This document shows, piece after piece, positions 1-5,151 of a stretch of 5,151 nucleotides of DNA. The notes beneath the pieces were generated by a model. That model saw nothing but the letters and a program-made list of their open reading frames with translations, had not been told where the DNA came from and searched no databases. Source of the stretch: Amylibacter sp. GTDB lineage: Bacteria; Pseudomonadota; Alphaproteobacteria; Rhodobacterales; Rhodobacteraceae. The stretch covers positions 1 to 5,151 of the forward strand of contig JALWOO010000472.1 in NCBI GenBank assembly GCA_027083485.1, given 5' to 3'. Position 1 is the first letter of the stretch, and every line of letters starts with the position of its first letter. Made by a program: the position numbers and the translations under genes.

Positions 1-3000
1 CAATCGCAGCTCTGAAACCTGCGCCGATCTGGCGGCCAATGGAACCGATTGCAAATTCATCATTGGCGGGTTGGAAAAATGGATCATCGAAGGGCGCGAC
101 TTCACCGACAAGAAGGTGCGCGGCCTGTCCGATCTGCGTGCCATGCCAAGCTATAAAAACGACCGCACCCTTTTGGACACCCGACAGATCAAGGATCTGA
201 TCAATCAGGAAGACGTGCAATTTGTCGATCTGCGCTATCCCGGCGATTTTGCCACGGGGCATCTGCCAAAGGCCATCAACATTCCCTTGCGCGCCCTGCC
301 CACAGCAGAGCTGAATGCCGACATTGCCAGCCTGCCGGACAAACCGATTGTGGCCGCCTGTTATGACCGGCGGAGCTGCTTTATGTCTCAGGTGCTGGGG
401 CTGGAGTTGACCAAAGCCGGCAAAGATTTCCGCGGGCGCTACACGGTGCCGTGGGAGTATTTCATCCCCAAGAAACCCAAACCCCATGTGGCTGCCTGGC
501 TCGCGCAACACAACATGACCTATTGGCAGAAAACCCTTAACCTGCTGGCGGTTGGCCTGCTGTGGATTGGCGCACGTAGCCATATTTTACTTGCGGTATT
601 TTTGCTGGCACTGGCATCCCGCATTCTGATTTTGCCTATCGCCATTAAAGCCGAGAAAGACCAGTTGATCACCGCCCGCACCAAGCCGGAGCTTGCCGCG
701 CTGAAGGAAAAGCTCGTGCATGATCCCCAGCGCATGAGCCGGGCAATGCGGGCCTTTTATGCGCGCCATGGCCTGACACCCATGCGCAACATGCTGGCGC
801 TCGCATTTTTGCCGCTGATGATGCTGGGCCTCGGGGCGGTTGAAGAGGCCGCCGACAGCGTTGGGCCGGTATTGTGGTTTGCAGATGCCGGCGCACCGGA
901 TCCGACCTATATTCTGCCCATCCTGTTTACCCTGCTTGGCGGAGCCTATCTGCAAATGGCGCTGACGTCTTCCCGACGCGGGCGGATTTTGTCCTGGTCA
1001 TTGGGCGCACCTTTGCTGTTTTTGCTGGTGTTTCGTTTGTCCGCATTGGGAAATTTTTATCTATGCTGCGCGCTGGTTCTGCTTTTGTTGCAGCGCGCTT
1101 TTGTGACCGGCAAGGGAACCCGTCTTTTGACCACCCTGCGCAAGCGCCGCATGGCCTATCAGATCAATCGCGATCACGGTATTATTCCGCTTGCAGCCAC
1201 GGAATTCCTGCAAGGCTGCGGCAACAAGGCCTTGCGCCTGTCGCAAATGGCCTGGGCGGGAATTTCGGTGCCCAATGGCGTTGTCCTGAACCACCGGTTT
1301 TTGCAATATTTCGACACGGCAAATGCCCGCGAGCGCCAAAAAATGCTGGACCGGATTTGGCAAATGGCCGGTCGTAAGCCCTTGGCAGTGCGCAGTTCCG
1401 CCGCCGCCGAGGATGGCGACAACCAAAGCTTTGCCGGTGTGTTTGAAAGCGAACTGGACGTAGACCGGGATGGATTGGAAGGCGCGATCGAGCGGGTCTA
1501 TGCCTCTTTCAGCGCGGCCCATGTGGACAGTTATGCCCGTGAAGGGGGCGATACGGATGTGAATATTCTGGTACAGCAAATGGTGCGCGCGGAATATTCC
1601 GGCGTCTTGTTTTCACGCGACCCGCAGGCGGCCGGAATGATGGTTCTGGAGTATGTAAAGGGTACCGCTGACGATCTTGTTTCCGGCCGTGTAACACCGG
1701 AAACCCTACGCATTTCCCGCCTGACAGGACAGGTGGAAAACGATGCGGAATGCCCTGTGGATTTACAAGAATTACGAAAAATCGGCCTCAAGGCCGAGGC
1801 GCTGTTCGGGCATCCGCAAGATATCGAATGGACATGGCAAGGCGGCGTTGTGCGTCTGGTGCAGAGCCGCGACATTACCACGCTCGGGGCCGGCACCCCT
1901 GCCGACAGCGCCCGCTTCCATGAATGGGCACGGGTGATTGACCGCGTTGCCGATCCGGACCCGGAAAAGATCGTGCTGGAACTGGATGAAATGTCCGAAG
2001 TCCTTCCCCGCCCGACGCCGCTGTCCCTGTCGTATATGCAGGAAATCTGGGCACCTGGGGGCAGTGTGGATCTTGCTTGTCGCCGTCTGGGTTTGGGCTA
2101 TGACCCCGATGAAACCGCGCCATCGCATTTGTTGACTGTGTTTGGCCGGCTGTATTCCGACGTTGCCCGCAAAGACGCCAACAAGGTCGAACTGAACGCA
2201 ACCGCCATGCGCCGTTTGCGCAAGGCCGATACGGAAATTGAATCCGGTTACCACAACCAGTTCATGCCCGATTACAACGCAGCTGTGAACCTGTGGAACG
2301 CCGTCGATTTCAGCAAACTGACCGACACGGCGCTGCGCGATCAACTGGCTACGATCTATGATGATTTCGTGCATTGGACCCATACGGAAATCGAAACCAT
2401 CAACATTGCTGCGGCCTATTATTGCTCTCAGGCCAAGACCGCCTGCGAAGCTGCCGGCCTGTCTGCTCAGGATTTGCTTGCAGGGGATGTTTCCTTTAGC
2501 CCGGCCGGCCTGATCCAGCAGGCCACCACCAAACCGGAAGATCAGCGCCGTGACTGGTTGCAACAACAAATGGGGCATCGCTCGGTATTTGACTATGAAC
2601 TTAGCGAACCACGATACAGCGAAATTCCCGAAACGCTGGAAATGCTGCTGCGTCCGGCGCTTGCAACAACGGCCCCCCCTGCTCCTGCCCGCCCGCCAGA
2701 GCTCAAGGATCCGGAACTGGCACGCCTTGTTGATCGGGCACGCCGGTATCAGGCGCTCAAGGAAGAGGCCAAGCACAACGCTTTGCAGCATTTATCGGTG
2801 ATCCGTCGCGTTGTACTGGCGATGGACCGCATCTTTGGCAATGACGGTCTGGTGTTTTACATGCACTTTGCGGACCTTCTGGATGCTGAGGCCGATATTG
2901 ACGCCCTTGTCATTCAGGCCCGCCAAACCCGCGAGGACATGCGCCTGTTTAACAAGACCCCTTCCCTTCCTGCGCGGATCAACACCGCCACACTGGAACT

Positions 3001-3400
3001 GGCCTCCAGCCCCTTTGGCAAGGCCGGTGCCGGTGCTGGTGCAGACAAATTGGGCAGCTGGGTATCCGGCACGGGACCAATCACCGGTCGTGCCTATGTG
3101 GTGGATTATGAAACCTCTGCCAATGGCAGCCCTCTGGACGGGTTTCAGGAAGGCGATATTCTGCTGTGCTCCATGGTGCATCCGATGTGGCTGCCCTATG
3201 TGCTGAAATCCGCCGGTGTGGTTTCAGAGGTCGGCGGCTGGCTCAGCCACATGTCGATCGTGGCCCGCGAACACGGGGTGCCGATGCTGGTCGGGGCGGA
3301 CGGGTTGTCCCGCTTTGAGACGGGACAGCTCCTGAGCATCACAGAAACCGGCGAGATCATCGAACAGGAGGAAAACCACGCTGTGCAGATCGCGGAATAA
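1..3400 (+). CDS. Rhodanese - YidC/Oxa1-like - PEP-synthase/RPH-like dikinase fusion protein (5' partial)
   Basis: The gene is open from the window edge (first full codon at position 2) to a TAA at 3398-3400. Residues below count from that codon, 1,132 in total. Residues 1-33 are the end of a rhodanese domain (NRS after a presumably lost active Cys, then IIGGLEKW). Residues about 56-154 are a second rhodanese domain with active-loop CYDRRS (Cys120). Residues about 173-368 match the YidC/Oxa1 core: Arg207 in SRILILP aligns with the groove Arg of E. coli YidC, followed by a basic loop (DPQRMSRAM), then LWFADAGAPDPTYILPIL at 291-308 and further hydrophobic helices. Residues about 396-628 are a PPDK/PEP-synthase ATP-grasp domain (GNK 406-408, VRSSAAAED 463-471, SGVLFSRDP 533-541, DIEW 607-610, QSRDIT 621-626). 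Residues about 640-1000 are helical and begin with EVLPRPTPLSLS, as in rifampin-phosphotransferase-like proteins. Residues about 1017-1121 are the swivel domain with GGWLSH, His1083 being the predicted phosphohistidine. No PEP/pyruvate barrel follows. Domain calls are strong; the substrate and biological role are unknown. TTG at 71 is not a real start because homology continues upstream of it. Confidence 0.93.
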   Translation, partial: NRSSETCADLAANGTDCKFIIGGLEKWIIEGRDFTDKKVRGLSDLRAMPSYKNDRTLLDTRQIKDLINQEDVQFVDLRYPGDFATGHLPKAINIPLRALPTAELNADIASLPDKPIVAACYDRRSCFMSQVLGLELTKAGKDFRGRYTVPWEYFIPKKPKPHVAAWLAQHNMTYWQKTLNLLAVGLLWIGARSHILLAVFLLALASRILILPIAIKAEKDQLITARTKPELAALKEKLVHDPQRMSRAMRAFYARHGLTPMRNMLALAFLPLMMLGLGAVEEAADSVGPVLWFADAGAPDPTYILPILFTLLGGAYLQMALTSSRRGRILSWSLGAPLLFLLVFRLSALGNFYLCCALVLLLLQRAFVTGKGTRLLTTLRKRRMAYQINRDHGIIPLAATEFLQGCGNKALRLSQMAWAGISVPNGVVLNHRFLQYFDTANARERQKMLDRIWQMAGRKPLAVRSSAAAEDGDNQSFAGVFESELDVDRDGLEGAIERVYASFSAAHVDSYAREGGDTDVNILVQQMVRAEYSGVLFSRDPQAAGMMVLEYVKGTADDLVSGRVTPETLRISRLTGQVENDAECPVDLQELRKIGLKAEALFGHPQDIEWTWQGGVVRLVQSRDITTLGAGTPADSARFHEWARVIDRVADPDPEKIVLELDEMSEVLPRPTPLSLSYMQEIWAPGGSVDLACRRLGLGYDPDETAPSHLLTVFGRLYSDVARKDANKVELNATAMRRLRKADTEIESGYHNQFMPDYNAAVNLWNAVDFSKLTDTALRDQLATIYDDFVHWTHTEIETINIAAAYYCSQAKTACEAAGLSAQDLLAGDVSFSPAGLIQQATTKPEDQRRDWLQQQMGHRSVFDYELSEPRYSEIPETLEMLLRPALATTAPPAPARPPELKDPELARLVDRARRYQALKEEAKHNALQHLSVIRRVVLAMDRIFGNDGLVFYMHFADLLDAEADIDALVIQARQTREDMRLFNKTPSLPARINTATLELASSPFGKAGAGAGADKLGSWVSGTGPITGRAYVVDYETSANGSPLDGFQEGDILLCSMVHPMWLPYVLKSAGVVSEVGGWLSHMSIVAREHGVPMLVGADGLSRFETGQLLSITETGEIIEQEENHAVQIAE

Positions 3401-3403
3401 CCG

Positions 3404-3961
3404 TCAGGTGCTTGCGACGGCCTTCATGAAACGGTCCCGGATCACAACCGGATCCATGGTAATCACCGGGGCCGTTGCATTGCCGCTGGCGCATTTGCAG
3501 ATAATCACCGTCATCTTGCCACTGCCCAGCGCCGTTTGCAGCACATCGGTAATTTCCTCTGCCGGACATTCAACCACAGTTTCGCACCCGCTGGCCTGCG
3601 CCAGTGCCGCAAGCGAGGTTTTCTGCCCTGCATAGGTCGGCTGATCGCCAGTCGATCCATAGCTGCCATTATCGATCACCAGCAGCACAAAATTATCAGC
3701 CACGTTATTCGCAATTGTCGGCAAGGTGCCCAGATTGGTCAGCACAGACCCGTCGCCATCAATCGACACCACGGTTTTATCCTGTGCAAGCGCCAGCCCA
3801 AGCCCGATACTGGACGATAACCCCATGGTGCCAAGCATGTAAAAATTGCTGTCCTGATCGTCCAGCAAATGCAGTTCCTGACTGGGAGACCCAATGTTAC
3901 AGATCACCAGATGGTCGCGGATCAATGGCGCTATCGCCTTGAGAACATCAAAACGGGTCAT
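3404..3961 (-). CDS. comE: Sulfopyruvate decarboxylase, beta subunit (TPP-binding)
   Basis: This 185-residue protein is the thiamine-diphosphate-binding half of a two-subunit 2-oxoacid decarboxylase that, with ComD, should convert sulfopyruvate to sulfoacetaldehyde and CO2 in the cytoplasm. The sequence shows YMLGTMGLSSSIGLGLAL at 41-58 and the TPP/Mg motif GDGS at 69-72, with the paired Asn at 98 in IDNGSYGSTGDQPTYAG. The YGSTGxQ form is what I know from ComE proteins, whereas phosphonopyruvate decarboxylases usually have DSTGGQ there. The length fits free-standing ComE. I chose the ATG at 3961 because it overlaps the comD stop (ATGA), has an AAAGGGG ribosome site 7 bases upstream, and starts at the family's usual point; an in-frame ATG at 4018 would add 19 unrelated residues inside comD. 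It ends 3 bases from the convergent fusion gene. Phosphonopyruvate decarboxylase or another small TPP decarboxylase is the main alternative. Confidence 0.9.
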   Translation of the reverse strand: MTRFDVLKAIAPLIRDHLVICNIGSPSQELHLLDDQDSNFYMLGTMGLSSSIGLGLALAQDKTVVSIDGDGSVLTNLGTLPTIANNVADNFVLLVIDNGSYGSTGDQPTYAGQKTSLAALAQASGCETVVECPAEEITDVLQTALGSGKMTVIICKCASGNATAPVITMDPVVIRDRFMKAVAST

Positions 3962-4461
3962 GCGGTCACCCCTTTCCAGAAGCTGGCGTCGGTCAGAATG
4001 GCCACCGGCTTGTTGCACATAAAGGTATGTTTTAGAATGCCGTTCAGTTCGGCCAGATCATCCGGTTTGTGAAAATGATAGGTCGGAATATGCAACTGCG
4101 CCAACAGCGCCTTGGTGTGCAGCGCCATTTCCACCTGACAGGCAACAGGCTCACCCACCTCGCCCCGATAGGAAATCAGCATCGGCAAAGGCAACCGGTA
4201 AAACTGTGTCAGGGTGGCCAGCGAATTCAGCGTCACCCCCAGCGCCGTATTCTGCATCAGGATCGCCGCGCGTTTGCCGCCCATGAAGGCACCGGCACAC
4301 AGGCCGATACCTTCGTCCTCTTTGTTGCAGGGGACATGATGGATTTCAGGGGTTTCCCCCAGCTGTTCAATCACACCGGCAAGCTGTTTGCAGGGAACCG
4401 ATGTCACAAATTCAATCCGGTTAGAGACAAAATCCGCGATGATTTTCTGATGAGCTGACAC
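3958..4461 (-). CDS. comD: Sulfopyruvate decarboxylase, alpha subunit (TPP pyrimidine-binding)
   Basis: This 167-residue protein is the pyrimidine-binding subunit that pairs with ComE to form the active TPP sites at the subunit interface. Visible family features are TSVPCKQL at 20-27, the acidic NKEDEGIGLCAGAFMGGK stretch at 46-63 (its Glu48 or Glu50 should contact the TPP aminopyrimidine), AILMQNTALGVTLNSLATL at 66-84, and ISYRGEVGEPVACQVEMA at 96-113, which resembles the substrate-side SxRGxxxExxxxQ motif of ComD and phosphonopyruvate decarboxylase. The start is a GTG at 4461: no ATG lies in frame between it and the upstream stop, and AAAAGGA sits 7 bases before it. It is the first gene of a two-gene operon, with its TGA overlapping the comE ATG, which suggests translational coupling and 1:1 synthesis. 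In bacteria such pairs serve sulfolactate, DHPS or sulfoquinovose-derived sulfonate breakdown, in archaea coenzyme M synthesis. The partner enzymes (xsc, slc, suy genes) are not in the window, so the pathway is inferred. Confidence 0.9.
   Translation of the reverse strand: MSAHQKIIADFVSNRIEFVTSVPCKQLAGVIEQLGETPEIHHVPCNKEDEGIGLCAGAFMGGKRAAILMQNTALGVTLNSLATLTQFYRLPLPMLISYRGEVGEPVACQVEMALHTKALLAQLHIPTYHFHKPDDLAELNGILKHTFMCNKPVAILTDASFWKGVTA
3969..3975 (-). promoter_or_regulatory. Ribosome binding site of comE, inside the end of comD
   Basis: AAAGGGG on the minus strand is 7 bases before the ATG at 3961 and lies within the last codons of comD. It favours the overlapping ATG over the in-frame ATG at 4018. 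Confidence 0.75.
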
Positions 4462-4468
4462 AATGCTA

Positions 4469-4475
4469 TCCTTTT
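4469..4475 (-). promoter_or_regulatory. Ribosome binding site of comD supporting the GTG start
   Basis: On the minus strand AAAAGGA lies 7 bases before the GTG at 4461. No ATG is available in frame upstream before the stop codon, so this site decides the non-ATG start. Confidence 0.75.
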
Positions 4476-4517
4476 GGCCATTTCCCGAACCATGGGTGAT
4501 ATTTCCCTCTGTTTCAA

Positions 4518-4545
4518 TTGCTTTTAACAGGTTAACCTGTATGCA
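4518..4545 (+). promoter_or_regulatory. Candidate sigma-70-type promoter for the crotonase gene
   Basis: TTGCTT (4518-4523) and TATGCA (4540-4545) are spaced by 16 bases and resemble -35 and -10 boxes. Transcription would start near 4552 and leave a leader of about 23 bases before the ATG at 4575. The match to consensus is only fair. I could not place a comparably good promoter for comD on the minus strand. Confidence 0.35.
4527..4540. promoter_or_regulatory. Perfect 14-base palindrome, likely operator
   Basis: ACAGGTTAACCTGT equals its own reverse complement and lies in the 113-base gap between the divergent comD and crotonase genes. Dimeric regulators of the TetR, MarR or GntR type commonly bind such sites; which one acts here cannot be told from the window. 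It sits inside the spacer of the candidate plus-strand promoter, where binding would block transcription. The symmetry is certain and the function is inferred. Confidence 0.55.
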
Positions 4546-4552
4546 ACTGCAT
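4541..4552. repeat. Inverted repeat ATGCA-AC-TGCAT next to the palindrome
   Basis: Two 5-base arms separated by AC directly abut the 14-base palindrome. Together they give 26 bases of continuous dyad-rich sequence, which could be a second operator half-site pair or a site for a second regulator. Alone it is short enough to be chance. Confidence 0.4.
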
Positions 4553-4574
4553 TCTTTTCAATGGACCTGAAATA

Positions 4575-5151
4575 ATGACCACCAAACAGCCTGTAAATGA
4601 TACCATTTCAACCGAAATCCGGAACGGGGTTGGCCTGATCTGTATCGACAATCCGCCCGTGAATGCCTGCGGGCAAGCGGTGCGGGCCGGGTTGCTGGAT
4701 GCACTGGACCAACTGAACAGCGATGACACCGTAAAGGTGATTGCGATTTACGCTGCCGGGCGGACCTTTGTTGCCGGTGCCGATATTCGCGAGTTCGGCA
4801 AACCGCCAATGGAACCGGGCCTGCCCGATGTCTGCGACAGGCTGGAAGCCAGCCCCAAGCCGCTGATTTCGGTGCTGCATGGCACCACCCTTGGCGGCGG
4901 GCTGGAAATCGCGCTGGCCACCCATGCCCGCGTGGGGATCAAGGGCTTGCGTGTGGGCCTGCCGGAAGTCTTGCTGGGTATCCTACCCGGGGCCGGCGGC
5001 ACCCAACGCACCCCGCGCCTGATCGGCATAGCCCCCGCGCTGGACATGATCCTTTCCGGCCGTCAGGTGCCGGTGGAAGAGGTGCTGAAACTGGGTCTGG
5101 TGGATGCCCTGTCCGAAGCCTCCCCCCGCGACGCTGCCGACGATACTCCTT
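4575..5151 (+). CDS. Enoyl-CoA hydratase/isomerase domain, probably N-terminus of a FadJ-like multifunctional beta-oxidation protein (3' partial)
   Basis: The reading frame starts with ATG at 4575 and stays open for 192 codons to the window edge. It is a crotonase-fold domain: IDNPPVNA at 24-31 near the N-terminus, the oxyanion-hole and CoA segment FVAGADI at 65-71, [14 protein letters not shown] at 101-114, and [18 protein letters not shown] at 128-145. Glu111 and Glu131 align with the two catalytic glutamates of enoyl-CoA hydratase (GGGxE and PExxLG), so hydratase activity is expected. The [12 protein letters not shown] sequence resembles the N-terminus of the roughly 700-residue alphaproteobacterial enoyl-CoA hydratase/3-hydroxyacyl-CoA dehydrogenase proteins, so a dehydrogenase domain is expected beyond the window, which I cannot see. 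The ribosome site is weak (GGA at 4563-4565, 9 bases before ATG). It is divergent from comDE and shares the palindrome-bearing control region. A stand-alone hydratase is the alternative. Confidence 0.92.
   Translation, partial: MTTKQPVNDTISTEIRNGVGLICIDNPPVNACGQAVRAGLLDALDQLNSDDTVKVIAIYAAGRTFVAGADIREFGKPPMEPGLPDVCDRLEASPKPLISVLHGTTLGGGLEIALATHARVGIKGLRVGLPEVLLGILPGAGGTQRTPRLIGIAPALDMILSGRQVPVEEVLKLGLVDALSEASPRDAADDTP

Noticed and set aside
71..73. TTG as the start codon of the large fusion gene
   Set aside because: The same frame is open to the window edge and residues before it (RSSETCADL...IIGG) continue the rhodanese homology, so TTG is an internal leucine and the gene begins upstream.
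1772..2791. Long minus-strand open frame of 339 codons
   Set aside because: It lies wholly antisense to the dikinase part of the fusion, shows no recognisable domain, and is the kind of shadow frame expected in GC-rich coding DNA.
3304..3329. Hairpin TGTCCCG / CGGGACA with an 8-base loop near the end of the fusion gene, considered as a terminator for comDE
   Set aside because: Neither strand has a T-run after the stem, and it lies inside conserved coding sequence of the His domain, so an intrinsic terminator is not supported.
1187..3364. Calling the dikinase part a rifampin resistance enzyme or PEP synthase
   Set aside because: Domain order excludes canonical PEP synthase, and fusion to rhodanese and YidC domains makes rifampin an unsupported substrate; only the family-level resemblance is retained.
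4069..4458. Plus-strand open frame of 129 codons opposite comD
   Set aside because: It is antisense to a well supported gene, rich in Gln, His and Arg with no family resemblance, and has no convincing ribosome site.
3404..4461. Phosphonopyruvate decarboxylase or acetolactate synthase as identity of the TPP enzyme
   Set aside because: Phosphonopyruvate decarboxylase is normally one chain of about 380 residues with a DSTGGQ-type motif, while this is split with YGSTGDQ; acetolactate synthase has a much longer large subunit with an FAD-type middle domain that is absent.
4561..4575. Tiny frame MDLK followed by TAA overlapping the crotonase ATG, considered as a leader peptide
   Set aside because: Four codons without a ribosome site are expected by chance, and no attenuator-like structure accompanies it.

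Overview
The window reads like a chromosomal segment of a Gram-negative proteobacterium, most likely a marine alphaproteobacterium of the Rhodobacterales type. This rests on moderately high GC content, tightly packed genes, an FadJ-style crotonase with the [12 protein letters not shown] signature I associate with that group, and a split ComD/ComE decarboxylase of the kind found in sulfonate-using roseobacters. The taxonomy is an inference from family resemblance, not from a marker gene.

Layout: (1) Positions 1-3400 on the plus strand are the 3' part (1,132 codons) of one very large gene whose start lies upstream of the window. It encodes an unusual fusion. In order it carries the tail of a rhodanese domain, a second complete but divergent rhodanese domain, a YidC/Oxa1-type membrane insertase core, an ATP-grasp pyruvate-phosphate-dikinase/PEP-synthase N-terminal domain, a long helical middle region and a C-terminal phosphohistidine swivel domain. 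The PEP/pyruvate TIM barrel of true PEP synthase is absent, so the enzymatic half is arranged like rifampin phosphotransferase-type dikinases. (2) Positions 3404-4461 on the minus strand hold comD and comE, the two TPP-dependent subunits of sulfopyruvate decarboxylase, overlapping by an ATGA. comE converges on the fusion gene with only 3 bases between the stop codons. (3) Positions 4462-4574 are a 113-base divergent intergenic region with a 14-base perfect palindrome and a second adjacent inverted repeat, probably a regulator-binding control region. (4) Positions 4575-5151 on the plus strand are the 5' end of a crotonase-fold gene, probably a multifunctional enoyl-CoA hydratase/3-hydroxyacyl-CoA dehydrogenase, running off the window.

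How they work together: comD and comE are clearly one operon. They would turn sulfopyruvate into sulfoacetaldehyde, a step in sulfolactate/DHPS-type sulfonate degradation. The crotonase gene belongs to acyl-CoA beta-oxidation and shares only the control region with comDE. The fusion protein has no assignable pathway. Its sulfur-transfer (rhodanese) domains and phosphotransfer module next to a sulfonate gene pair invite a sulfur/phosphoryl hypothesis, but convergent orientation means the link is only proximity. The fusion is the most interesting object in the window.
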